Assembly: GCA_030063045.1 (NCBI GenBank)
Contig: JAQSEB010000010.1
Span: 1,178,001-1,242,000 of the forward strand
Direction of reading: 5' to 3'
DNA from: Pratylenchus scribneri
Taxonomy: Eukaryota > Nematoda > Chromadorea > Rhabditida > Pratylenchidae
Length of the DNA stretch: 64,000 nucleotides
Made by a program: the position numbers and the translations under genes. Positions 46,270-58,400 of the stretch are shown here, piece by piece. Each line of letters opens with the position of its first letter. The first letter of the stretch is position 1. The notes beneath the pieces are model-generated. The model saw only the letters and a program-made list of their open reading frames with translations, did no database searches and was not told where the DNA came from.

Positions 46270-47341
46270 ATGTGGCAAACATCAAAACCAAAAAAGAATG
46301 ACAAGGAGCAGAGAGGGCGACTGGAATCAGCAGGTTTCAATGGAAATTTCAATTTTTTTTAATATTCTTAAAAAATATAGATGTGATGAATGCGGTTGAG
46401 GAGCGCATTGAGTATCTCAAGGAATTGGGCCGTGATGAGGAGGCCGATTGTTTGATTAAAATTCATTATCCATTCACTAAATTTATTCGTGAAAAAATTG
46501 GGTCGCACGGTAAATTCTATTTCTAGTTCTATTAAAAACTTATTCCAGTGTTTGATTCGGATAAGATTATGCGCAACACTTCGAGGGCCTGGGTTCAACA
46601 ATTTGTGGCTTTTGCAGCAGAAGAGAGCGATGACAATTTGATTAAATCAATTGTCGACGAAAATAGGAAATTGAACCCAAAAGTGATGGAATCCATTGTC
46701 GACATTTTCTTTACTTTGGCTCATGTCCTGCATATGGTAAGCTTATTTTAATATTAAATTTATCTGGTATGAAATATAAATGACAATTTATTTTTAAGAA
46801 TGATTTGCGAAAAGAACATTCCCAAGAAGTTGAAAAATTGGCTTCACAACTAGTAGGGCCTATTAACCAGTAAATAACATCAGTAATAATTTGCTTTTAA
46901 GAATCGAGCAAAAAGTGTCTTTACGGTACGACAGGCCTTGGAAGAAGCAGCCGGTGCACCCCCGCCAAAAGGAGGTGCTATGCCGGATACGAAATACTAT
47001 TTTTGGCAAAAATTCGGAACTGATAAACGTTTGCAACATATTTTCGAAAAACATTTCAACCGCCGAATTTGGAATGGCAAGGAAATTGGATCCAGAAATG
47101 ACAAATTGGACATTGCTTCGAAACTCTTCTCCGAGTGTTGGGCCAAGTCAAGCGAAACGGTTTATTATCTATTTTTTCTAGAAACACAAATATTTTTCAG
47201 GTACATTTTCGACCAAATTCGGCACCTGAAATTGGCGGTGGAATAGTGGCGAACAAAATGCACTTCCGGAATCATCAGCAAGTGTTTTTGCAAGTTATTG
47301 CTGAGTATTTGGGAAGAGGGAACGTCATATGGCTTGATTGA
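46270..47341 (+). CDS. Unrecognised 277-residue protein
   Basis: I do not recognise this protein. Exons: 46270-46333, 46381-46509, 46549-46736, 46799-46852, 46902-47159, 47201-47341; all phases agree. The first 20 residues are polar and basic (SKPKKNDKEQRG). The middle is acidic and helical (VEERIEYLKELGRDEEADCL, then AEESDDNLIKSIVDENRK). The C-terminal half is basic and aromatic, with KYYFWQKFGTDKRL and NRRIWNGKEIG. There is no signal peptide or membrane segment. It begins 176 bp after the SMCR8 stop and ends 257 bp before CRAMP1, so it is likely co-transcribed with them. Consistent frames, short introns and codon use like its neighbours make it a credible gene. Confidence 0.75.
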
Positions 47342-47598
47342 TGAGCAGCAGAAATAATTCCAATTCAAACCACATTTGGATGACATTTGGAAAATCCTTT
47401 TATGAATGATTCAACGATTTTTTATTCTCTTTATAAAAATTTTATACATTTCATTTTGATTTTAATATTAATTTATTTTAATTGTAAATGTTAATATTTT
47501 TAATTATATCAAATTTAACCTTTTATATATAAGATCAATAAATAAAAACCTTAGCAATAATAATTTAACTAATTTTAAGCATTTTTCTACAGCAGGAA

Positions 47599-50500
47599 AT
47601 GGCACAACAGCAACAACCAACTTCATCCTCCTCATCATTTATTCTTATATCGCCGAAGAAAGCAGCGGCAGAACAACAAATTTCCGCTGCCATTGCCACA
47701 GAGGATCGAGCGATGGAAACAGTGTCCCGGCGAAGAATGGCTTTTCGACCAAATTCAATCAAGCGGAATAATCCTATGCTAAATAATTTGCAAAAAATGG
47801 ATGCCACTGATGCGAGACAGCAACAACCTCAATCACAAATTCAAGAGACCTCCGAAAAATCAATACAAAATCCACAACAGCAATTAAATAGTCAAACAGG
47901 GAACAGTGAAATGATGGACAAATCCCGACGAATTCAATGGACACTGCCAGAGCAATCCGTTTTTTATGAAGCTTTAAAAGTGGTTTGTGTTTTGCTTTAG
48001 TTAATTAAATTAAAAAATTGTATATTAATTTAGCCAAAAAAAGTACATGAATCAAAAATAATTATAATGGTTTACGGTTTGTCCTACATATTCACAAACC
48101 ATATACCAACCAAATTGGATAGAGCTGGTCCGCATTGAATGAATGTATATAATTTGGTTGTGGTTTGGTCAACAATTAAATGGGTTTTAAACGGTTTAAA
48201 CCGGTTTTGGTTTATTGGTTCAAAAAATTAAATGGGTTTTAAACTGTTTAAACCGATTTTAGTTTTGGTTCAAAACTAACAAGTTATTTATTGGTCAAAA
48301 CTAAGCCAAAACATGATCCAATGATATGTCTAGAAAAGATCTCTCGATTGGGTATATGGCCTGTGTCTGTGGGTCAAAAATAAACCACTAAAACATTATT
48401 TATAACACATTTTAAATATTTTTCCATATTTAAATAAAAAATAAATGCTTATTTTTTAGCATGGAAAAGACTTTGATGCCATTGCCAAATTTATGAACAA
48501 AAGGAAAATCAACAAAGACAAGGAACAAATTCGCAATTTTTTCCTCAACAATTACAAATGTTAGTTTTCATTTTTTTTAATAAATTTTAATAATTTTTTT
48601 AAGTATGGAAGGGAAAAGCCCAAATTGATGAATGCGAATGGGCCAACATTCCACGGGATTCCCGTGAGCTTTTCTTCGTCATAAATGGCTGTGAATGGCG
48701 AAAACGGGTGGAATCTTCATTTGACCAACAAAAATTCAAGCAATTAATTTTGGATGGCGTCGTCTCTTTTCGGCCGAAGAGGAAGAAATTTATCATCACA
48801 ATTCGAACGCCGTATTGCCCAGCATTGCTTAAATATTTCCCATGTAAGTTCAAAAGCGTTTAATCAAAGGTCTTAAAGTTTGTATAATCTCAAGGTTTTT
48901 TTTTTGATTATAAATTTTGTAAATTGAGTAAGTAGCCACAAGCTCATAGCCAGAAAAACATTTCAGGGAGGAGAAAATTTTTCGGGAAGGGGAAAATGGC
49001 CCTTCAGGGAAAAATTTTGATCAAAAAGCAGCGAAAAATTTTTACCAGAGAAGGATCCCCACTTTATTTATTTTTTAATTTCGGAGGGGGAATTGCCCCC
49101 TTTCCCTCCTGTCTACGGACCTGGGTGGACCATTATATTTCATTTAAATAGAAGAAATTCGCAAATTAATGGTTTATTTATTGATTAGTAAAATTGATAA
49201 ATAAATTACATTGAAATTTAATTAATTTTTTTTTGGTAAAAAACAATTTGGACTAATCAATAAAAATAAATCATATTGGAAGATTTAAAAAGACCAAAAT
49301 TAACATATCCATAGCCCAGGAATTGCTGAAAGGGGAGCCGGGAGCTTTTCGATTTTTGCTAGCATTTTTCGTCAATTAAATATTCTTAAAGGGAACATAA
49401 CCAAAAAATGGCTCCGTCTGAACCCCTATTCCAGGCTATGCCCTGCAATTTACAAAAATTATAGCTAAAAAAACCTTGAAATTATACCTAGTCTATTCCT
49501 GTCCAAAAAACATTGATCCAACCCAAAATAAATTAATAAAATTTATACTTTAGATGACAAACGAGGTGCCGACATTCCAACCCACGTTGATTGCAAATTG
49601 AAACCACTGAACAATGGGGACAGGGAATATATTGTTAGCCAATGTGAACAAAATCCATATGTTCAACTGCATTTGAATATAAATGACAAAATTGCATCCA
49701 TATTCGATTTTTTGGCAAAGAAATGGCTTCCAATTCAATATCGAATTGTATGTCAATGAAATTATTTTAATGGGAAATATTTAAAATGTTTAAAAGATTA
49801 AGTGATTTAATGGTATGTCCTAGACCTCCAAACCAATATCCAGTCGATAGATCTTATCACGAAGAATCGTTGATAATAATTTGTCCAAGGTTTAACAAAT
49901 TTTAAATTAGTTTTGAACCAAAACCCAAAGATGGTTTAAGTGGTTTAAAACCAAGAGCGGGTTAAATGGTTTAAAATCAAAGCGGTTTAGGTGGCTTAAA
50001 TCCAAAACCGGTTTAGGTGGCTTAAAACCAAAACTGGTTTAAATGGTTAAGCCAAAACCGGTTTAAATGGTATAAACCAGCAGAACCAGTTAGGTGGTTT
50101 AAAATACTTACTTTTTGACCAAACCATGACAAAATATATACGAATCGGCGCTTCTAGATGGGTCTATCGATTGGGTTTAGAGGGTTTGGGCTTTGGGGGT
50201 CTAGGACAAACCATTGAACCGTAAAAATTTTTTCCATTTTTAATGTTTTTTTTTTGCCAAATAAAATTATTTAAATTATAATTAATTTAATTTAGATGGA
50301 CAGCACTGACCCAGTGAAATTGGCCATGTTGGATGATCGAATTAGGCTGTTTGTGGACGGTGGAACACAAATTCACAAAATTTTGATTGGAATTGATGAG
50401 GAGAATTCACCGCTACTTTCCGTGAATCGACTCAAAAAGGATGTCCAACTAAGACAATGCGGCGAAAATAGCAGCGAAGTGCCGCAATGTTCAATTGCAG

Positions 50501-53500
50501 AACAGAATAATGGTTTGTGATTTTAGTGATTTTTGGATCCGTTTTTGCTCAGATTACTTAATTTTACCTAAAAATGTACTGTAAAATTATTTTAAAAAAA
50601 TGCATAAAAATGGGAATCAAGAAGAAAAAATAACTTCTCCGGAGATGTTTCCCCTAGAGTCGAAAATTTTTCAAAAAAATTTTATCTAGAAATATACTGT
50701 AAAATATATTTTAAAATGCGTGAAATGAAAATTGCTACCATACCAAGCCAAGCCCAGAAAAAATTAACTTCCTCTAGGCGGAATCGTCTCTGAGACCTCA
50801 AATTTTTCAAAAATGAAGGTCTCCTTTGGGTTAAAAATTTTTTGTCCTATTAAATGTATTGTAGAATGTATAAAAATACATAAAAGTAAGAATCAAACCC
50901 GAAAATAGCTTCCTCTGAGCGAATTCGAACCCGAGACCTAGTGTTTTTGAAAGTGGAAGGATCCCCTTTCAATCGAAAATTTTTCAAAAAATTTTGTTAC
51001 ACCTAGAAATATAGTGTAGAATTTATGAAAATGCATAAAATTACTACTAGGCCCGAAAAAATACCTTCCTCTCATCAGAGGTTTCGAACCCCAAACCTGA
51101 AAATTTTTAAAATCGCTTTTTTGAGTAAAAAATTTCCAAAAAAATTTTTTTTTCTTTTTTCTCATAATTAATAATATATTTTATTTAAGATTCTTTGCCA
51201 AAAGATGCAACTGCCACAACAACAATGATTGGCTCAATTAACAATAGACCATGCCAGAAGGAAATATTCGAAATCAATGAGCAAAAAATACGGCTGGGCC
51301 TAACCCGTGGGAATGTTGGGAATGCCTCCATCCTCCAACTATTCTATTTGCTTGGGATGAATGCGGAAATTGTGTTCAATTATCAAATTTGCTATCAAAA
51401 TTGCAACAAAACGAAGCCTTGGGAATTGTTCATTTCGCTGGTGGCCAATCGGGACTATGACGAACTGATGGCCAAATCCGCCGCCGCGGCCACTTCAAAC
51501 AATTCTTCCGGATCCAATTTACAAAATGCACCAACAAAAATTGCGGATAACCTAAGCAATATTGAGGAAAACCCACAAAAATCTGCGGAAGATGAACAAC
51601 AACCCACAACTTCAAGCAGCAGTTCAGCATTGGCCAAAAATACCACAGCACCAGCTGGGAATAGTAGGAATGATATTATGGAGGCGGAGAAGATGCGATT
51701 TATTCAACAAATTAGAGAGCAAACAACGCGAAGACCACCCAAAAGACAAATTAAGCTGGTCCATGATGGTCAAAAGGTGTGTTTTGGGTGATTTTTACGG
51801 TGTTTATTTTCATTTTTTGATGTAAAAATGTATAAAAATGTATTAAAGTGACAACGAAGTCTGGAAAAAAATACCTTCCTCGGAGCGGGTTCGAACCCAA
51901 GACCCCTAAATTTTTCAAATGTATGTGAAGGGTCCCCTTTTTAGTTCGAAATTTCAAAAATTTTTTTGGTCTAGAAATGTACCTTATAATGTAAAAATTT
52001 GCATAAAAGTGACACAAACCTGAAAAAATACCTTCCCCTGGGCGGATTTGAACCCATGACCTAATTTTTCCAAAAATGTCCAAAATTTCAAAAAAAAATT
52101 TTTTGATGAAATTTCCGCCTTTTTAGGATCAAAAACATTTAAAAATCACGGATCAGGCTTCTATTTTTAGTATTCACTATCCAACCCTATTAAGCCTAGC
52201 CGCCCAAACCTGAATCTAGCCCTACGGGCCCGTATCCAGGGTTGGGCCAGGGTACCATGGCTCCCTCATTTGAGAACAATCCCCCCTTTGGGGCCTATGG
52301 CTTCCAAAAAAGGAGATTTTTTTCACTGCAGGGCCATTTTCGGCTAAATTCTTCTCCTTTGGCCAAAAAATTTTTTGATTTATTTTCAAATTCCCCAAAA
52401 ATGGGAAAAATTTTCAAATTGGCACCCTCCTTGGAAAATGCATGGTTACGGGCTTGTAGCCCTAACCTAAGACTAGGTGTTAGTAGCCTAACAAAAAAAA
52501 TAATTTTTGTTAATTAAAATTTATCAAATTTTTAATTAAATTAATAAAATTATTTTAAGATTTGCAATCGATTACAACTGCGACCACCGCCTCTGGTAGT
52601 TGGCCCAAAATCCAATAATAACCAAAATCAAGGAGGAATGGCAAGATTTATCGTCCTAAATGGGATCGTCACCCAATTGGATGCTCAAGGCGGTGTTATT
52701 GGTCATCAACAAATCAACAATTCACCACAACAAAATGGAATTCTCTTAAATGGTGGCATTGGTGATTTAAACCAACAAAATCAACCGCAACCACCGTGTT
52801 TTGTGGCCACGGATTTCTCTTTACCCGCAGAACCGCCTAACAAAGTAGACAAAAAACACAAAATTAATAAGTAAATTAGGGGTTTTTTGACCAATTTTAT
52901 CTATCAAATTTGATGGGGAAAAGTACAAAAATAATGTTTTTTGGCATTTATTTCATCTATTTGATGTATTTTTTGGCCTATTTTACCCATTTTGGCACTT
53001 TTTTGAGGGAAAATTTCATTAGAAAATGCAATAAAAAACCAAAATTCATCAATTTTGCGGTTCCCAAAAAGCCAAATGGTAAATAAATTTCACACAAAAA
53101 AGCTTAAATATCCACCTTTTTGATATTTTTAAACAAAAATGAACTAAAAATAATTATTTGCCCTTGGTTGGATTAGAACCGTCGACCCCCGCCCAGCCAA
53201 ATCCCGCACTCTTCCCCGAGTCAGGAGTCGGCCAAAAAATTCAAGAAAGATGATTTTTAGACTAAAATGTGCGCCGGCTTCTAGGACAGAGGGTTTTGAC
53301 TTTTGAGAATAGTCCCAATAAACTATATATTTTTGGAAAGCTCAAATTCCAGCGGAGTTCCCCCTTCTCCCGGCCCGAAACCAAATTTTTAAAGGGGAAA
53401 AATGTTTTACCTATACAAACTGAAAAAATCAAACCGGTTTTTTTCTAAAATATCCAAGCCAAAACTAATTTTAAAAATTATAAATAAAAATTACTTCATT

Positions 53501-53881
53501 TTTCAGCGAATAAACTTGACAATGAATCAAAGCAGCCATCATCCGGCGATCATTGATTTGGCTGGGGAAATCTCAATGGATTCCATTTCACTGGCCTCCC
53601 CATTTCATTCATCAACAATTTTGGACACATCCCCGAATAAAAGTTTACCCCATGATGTGAGGGATGCGATGAGTGAAATGTTGAAGGAATCATCCGGTAA
53701 ATTTATTTGGAATTCTATTCAATTAAAATTTCCGTTTATTTCAGTTGATTATTGCAAAAAATTTGAACGCCTTACTCGAATGCACCGGGAAATTGCCTCA
53801 CCAACATCAACAACAAAATTATCAGCAACGAATAGCAGCCATAATAATGGCCAGGATCAAGGCATAATTGATATTGATTAA
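47599..53881 (+). CDS. CRAMP1: Cramped/CRAMP1 homolog, SANT-domain nuclear protein
   Basis: Cramped proteins are nuclear chromatin factors linked to histone gene control. Exons: 47599-47982, 48460-48559, 48604-48843, 49554-49747, 50296-50512, 51190-51776, 52560-52844, 53507-53696, 53745-53881; phases agree and give 777 residues. The N-terminus is low-complexity Gln/Ser. A SANT-like region follows (IQWTLPEQSVFYEALKV, HGKDFDAIAKFM, KEQIRNFFLNNYK). Next comes the Cramped core (SRELFFVINGCEWRKRV, ASIFDFLAKKWLP). The C-terminal VDYCKKFERL motif resembles the NSIDYISRF end of the human protein. The total is shorter than vertebrate CRAMP1. A TTTCTACAG acceptor 10 bp before the start codon fits trans-splicing. 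The family call rests on several ordered motifs; exon 7's donor (GTAGAC) is weak. Confidence 0.85.
48065..48390. mobile_element. Family C palindromic element
   Basis: GGTTTACGGTTTGTCCTACA opens and AAATAAACCACTAAAAC closes it, with AAACGGTTTAAACCGG inside. It lies in CRAMP1 intron 1. Confidence 0.65.
48844..49553 (+). other. CRAMP1 intron 3, nothing recognised
   Basis: This 710-bp AT-rich intron has short GGGGAAAA and CCCTTTCCC patches. I found no clear inverted repeat, SINE core or ORF. Confidence 0.45.
49795..50230. mobile_element. Family C element with internal tandem expansion
   Basis: ATGGTATGTCCTAGACC opens and GGTCTAGGACAAACCATTGA closes it. Inside, AAACCGGTTTAGGTGG-type units of about 25-30 bp repeat roughly six times. 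It lies in CRAMP1 intron 4. Confidence 0.7.
50555..51115 (-). mobile_element. Tandem array of about four family S SINE-like units
   Basis: The units start near 50560, 50690, 50830 and 51000. Each has TAGAAATATACTGTA-type and CTTCCTCTGAGCG-type blocks in the same orientation; the third reads GCGAATTCGAACCCGAGACC. They fill CRAMP1 intron 5. Confidence 0.65.
51830..52095 (-). mobile_element. Two tandem family S SINE-like units
   Basis: GCGGGTTCGAACCCAAGACC at about 51885 and GCGGATTTGAACCCATGACC at about 52040 are two head-to-tail copies in CRAMP1 intron 6. The remaining intron to 52559 shows no recognised element. Confidence 0.65.
52880..53110. mobile_element. Family D palindromic repeat
   Basis: GGCATTTATTTCATCTATTT and GAAAATTTCATTAGAAAATGC phrases match family D. 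It is in CRAMP1 intron 7, next to a tRNA-headed SINE. Confidence 0.5.
53158..53228 (-). mobile_element. tRNA-headed SINE (family T)
   Basis: On the minus strand a tRNA-like head reads from the GGGAAGAG-type region to GACGGTTCTAATCCAACCAA. It matches the plus-strand copies at 60928, 61068 and 61250. Confidence 0.6.
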
Positions 53882-54089
53882 AGAAGCAGAGGCCTTTATT
53901 ACTTATTCAAAACTTTAAAGATGTTTTTTTTTCCAATTTTTTGAATTTAATTTGCATAAACATTTTTTCTCTCATATTTTTATTTTAATTTTGCATATGT
54001 ATATTCCATTTTACAATATTTAATTTGTTGATGTCGAAAATGGCGAAAAATTATAGCGATACATTATTTTGATCTAAGATTGGCTCATA

Positions 54090-54793
54090 ATGAATGACCG
54101 GAAAAGTTGGAAAAAACCATTTATTTTGCCACAGCATTCCATTGATGAAATATTCGAATTTTTGGTATTTTAAATTCAATAAAATTTTACGAGTCTAGTT
54201 TTCTCAAACATTGTCGCTTAATTTATCATCCACAATTAGGCCTAGATTAATGGTTTTAAGAGGTCAAATCTCAAGAAAAAATCGAAATTAAATTTGTTAA
54301 AAATATATAATAGATTAATTATGGGATGGGACAAAATTTTTTCAAAAAAAATTAAAAGTAAAATGAATAAAAAAATTGGTATGGATAATTCACAAAAAGA
54401 AACACTCATCCAATTTTAGCCTCGTCCTCCTCGTGGTCAGAACTTTTCACAACCGCCGAAGGAGACGATGACGATGACCGGGATGGAATGGGATGTTTCA
54501 AAATTTGGTCCGGCAGACTTGAAGGTGAACATGAACGCGGAGGGAGACAAAATTTTGGTCAGCGGAAAGCATCGTAAGGACGGAGGCGAGTGATTAGGGG
54601 GGTGGGGAACATAAAAATTATTCAATCAACTGCAGAAGATTACTACGAATCCCGGCCAGTTCCGGAGTGGGCTAAAAATGAGACCATCGTCGACGCCGAA
54701 AACATGGGGCGCACCGGAGACCTGCTTAATATTCATTTCACAACCACGCCGAAAGACACCATTGGTGGGGAGGCATCATCATCCGGAAAGTAA
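54090..54793 (+). CDS. Small alpha-crystallin/Hsp20-like protein, divergent
   Basis: Three exons, 54090-54164, 54420-54573 and 54636-54793, join in phase to give 128 residues. The middle exon has EWDVSKFGPADLKVNMNAEG then ILVSGKH, resembling the beta-strands that open an alpha-crystallin domain. The last exon has GDLLNIHFTTTPK, resembling the closing GVLTI strand region. The part between, usually an Arg-rich loop, is replaced by an unusual sequence (DYYESRPVPEWAKNE). The short N-terminus is PRPP-rich. Holdase chaperone function is from the family only. The donor GTAAGG and acceptor CTGCAG support the 62-bp intron. It starts 208 bp after CRAMP1. A pseudogene or unrelated p23-like fold is possible. 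Confidence 0.6.
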
Positions 54794-54886
54794 AATAAAC
54801 GAAGATGATTTGAAATTTTGCAATAATTTGTTGATAAACGGATGATTTAATTTGTTGCATATCTTTTTTTCCGTACGGGGACATGT

Positions 54887-55276
54887 CCTGAATAGACAAA
54901 GGGCAGTGCAAATGTGGTCATGTCCTGAATAGTGCAAATGTGGGCGTTTTCGATTTCTAATTAAACAGAAACCAGTTTTAGACCCCACAAAGCTTATATA
55001 ATTTTGTAGATCTCATCGTGACGCATCGATTGGTATATAATTTGTTATGGTTTGGCCAAAATAAAAGAGTTTAAAACCAAAAACCTAAAAAATGGTTTAA
55101 TACCATTTAATTTTGGGCCAAATCACGACAATTTATATACCAATCGATGCGTCTCGATGAGATCTGCAAAATGGTATAAGGTTTGTGGGGTCTAAAACTG
55201 GTTTCTGTTTAATTAGAAATCGAAAACGCCCACATTTGCACTATTCAGGACATGACCACATTTGCACTATTCAGGA
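54887..55276. mobile_element. Inverted-repeat element built around a family C core
   Basis: Arms of about 110-120 bp flank a family C-like centre. The outer part contains CCTGAATAGTGCAAATGTGG twice per arm. The arms match over GGGCGTTTTCGATTTCTAAT and beyond. It fills most of the spacer between the small HSP and TRAP1 genes. Confidence 0.75.
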
Positions 55277-55438
55277 GTTGACATAGCACCCTTTTTTTCC
55301 TTTATTAAACAATAAAAGTTATACCCAATTTTTTATTTAATATTCCATATGTTTTTTTACAGTTAAAATTATCGTTTTTATCATTGATTCATATCAATTT
55401 TAATTTTATTCAAATTTAATTAATCCATCCAGTGCAAA

Positions 55439-58400
55439 ATGCTCCAATCTTCACGCCATTTCCGACGACATTTCTGCCATTTACGAAAATTTACAACATC
55501 GACCAATAAAACAGCAACACAAATATTTCTTCGAAATATTCCAGCAGCACATTTTATAAGGCAAAATTCAACGGCACAATCACAGACGGCATCCACTGGA
55601 GAAGGGAAGAAGAAATTTGAATTCCAGGCAGAAATAAAGAATTTGCTGGAAATTGTTGCAAAATCGCTGTATTCTGATCAAGAGGTATAATAAAAAAATC
55701 AATAATTATGAAAATAGCGAAAAGCGGTTCAATGATTGGTCCTAGACCTCCAAACCATGTAACCAATGGATAGAACCAGTTTTGTAAAAAAGGTCCTCGT
55801 CTTCATCCTCGTCTCATCTTAAAATAAGAGACGAAAGAAGATGAGAGAAGAGGGAAGAAAAAGGCCAAGACGAGGACGAGTTGGGGAAAAAAAGCAAAGA
55901 CGAGGACGAGCGATTTTCCATTTTTACTACATTTGATAGATCTCATTAAGAAGCAGCAGTTGATAAAGAATTTGGTTTAAGTTTAACCAATTTTTAAATT
56001 AGTTTTGACCCAAAAACCGTAAAGATGGTTTAAACGGTTTAAAACCCTTAATTTGAACAAACCATGACAAATTATATACCAATCGATACGTTTTGATGAG
56101 ATCTATCGATTGGATATAAGGTTTGGGGGTTTAGGACAAACCATTGAACCGAAAAACCTTTGGCTATTTTTAATGTTTTTTGCCAAATTAAATATTAACC
56201 TTTATATAAATAATTCAAACCCTCATCATTTAAGGTTTTCATTCGAGAGCTCATTTCCAATGCGAGTGATGCCCTGGAGAAGAGAAAATGTTTGGATATG
56301 CAAAATGAAACGACAAAGGAGGGCGGCGGAGAACAAATTCCATATGAATTGAGAATTGAAGCGGACCCGAAAGAAATGAAATTGACATTTACGGACACTG
56401 GTTTATTAGTCAAAAATTATTTATAAATTATTAATTAATTATTTAAGGTATTGGAATGAACGAACAGGAGCTGGTGGATTTGTTAGGTACAATCGCAAAA
56501 TCCGGTTCAAAACTGTTTCGCACCGATGAGAAGACAAAACAATCGGCGGAATCAATAATTGGTTTATTCAGCATTATTTAATATTATATTTTTATTATTT
56601 ATTTTAAGGCCAATTTGGTGTTGGATTTTATTCGGTTTTTGTAGTCAGGTTTGCTCGATTATTTTTCATTTAAAATTAATTTTTATAAATTTGTTAGTAA
56701 TAAAGTTTGTGTGACGACAAAGAAGAGTGGCGAAAATTCGGGACATATTTGGACTTGGACTGGCGGCTCTGATTTTGAAGTCGCAGAGAAGACTGATGCT
56801 TCAGTTGGAACCAAGGTTTTAGTTTTTATTAAAAAACATTAAATTTGGTTTAATGGTTTCAAAAACCTTAAAATGGTTCAAAACACCTTAAAATTGATTT
56901 AATGGTTTCAAAAAACCTTATAATTGGTTTAATGGTTTCAAAAAACCTTATAATTGGTTTAATGGTTCAAAAACCTTAAATTTGGTTTAATGGTTTCAAA
57001 AACCTTAAAATGGTTCAAAACACCTTAAAATTGATTTAATGGTTTCAAAAAACCTTATAATTGGTTTAATGGTTCAAAAACCTTAAATTTGGTTTAATGG
57101 TTTCAAAAACCTTAAAATGGTTCAAAACACCTTAAAATTGATTTAATGGTTTCAAAAAACCTTATAATTGGTTTAATGGTTCAAAAACCTTAAAATTGAT
57201 TTAATGGTTTCAAAAATCTTAAAATGGTTCAAAACACCTTAAAATTGGTTTAATGGTTCAAAAACCTTAAAATTGATTTAATGGTTTCAAAAACCTTAAA
57301 ATGGTTCAAAACACCTTAGAATTGGTTTAATGGTTTCAAAAACCAAAATGGGTTTAATGGTTTCAAAAACCAAAATGGGTTTAATGGTTCAAAAAACCTT
57401 AAAATTGGTTTAATGGTTCAAAAAACCTTAAATTTGGTTTAATGGTTTCAAAAACCTTAAAATGGTTCAAAACACCTTAAAATTGATTTAATGGTTTCAA
57501 AAAACCTTATAATTGGTTTAATGGTTCAAAAACCTTAAAATTGATTTAATGGTTTCAAAAATCTTAAAATGGTTCAAAACACCTTAAAATTGGTTTAATG
57601 GTTCAAAAACCTTAAAATTGATTTAATGGTTTCAAAAACCAAAATGGGTTTAATGGTTCAAAAAACCTTAAAATTGGTTTAATGGTTCAAAAAACCTTAA
57701 AATTGGTTTAATGGTTTAAAAATATTTTTAAGATTTGATTTAGTGGTTTCAAATACCATCAGATTAATATTTAATTATTTAAGATTGAACTATGGCTTCG
57801 CAGTGGAGAGACGGAAAAATTTGTGGATCCCCAGCGGGTCATTGATGTCATTAACAAGTAATTTTTGTGGGGAATAAAATACAAAATTAACATTTATTTT
57901 GCTTAAAGATATTCATATTTCGTCACAGTGCCCATTTTTGTGAACGGCGAGCGGGTGAATTCAATGCGAGCTTTGTGGACAATGCAACCGAGCGAAACTA
58001 CACCGGTTTAATTTGAAAATAAATTACCAAAAAAATAATAATTTTTTTGTTTAGGAAATGCACGACAATTTCTTCAAGTTAGTTTTTTTTTTATTTTTAG
58101 GGAGCAAATTTATTTGCACTTTTCCAGGAAAATTTCATTTAAAAACCAAAAAAAATCCACAATTTTGAGATACACCCAAGCCTATTATGGTAATAAATTT
58201 TACAAAAAAAAAACCAAAAAGACCTATTTTGCTATTTTTGAACATTTTAGTTAACTAAAAAAATTATTTGCCCTTAGTGGGATTCTAACCGTCGACACCC
58301 ACCCAGCCAAAACCTACACTCTTCCCAGTTAGGTGGCCTAAAAAACAAAAATTACCTATTTAGAGAGATTCCCGAAATTTTTCCCGAAACCCATCAAAAA

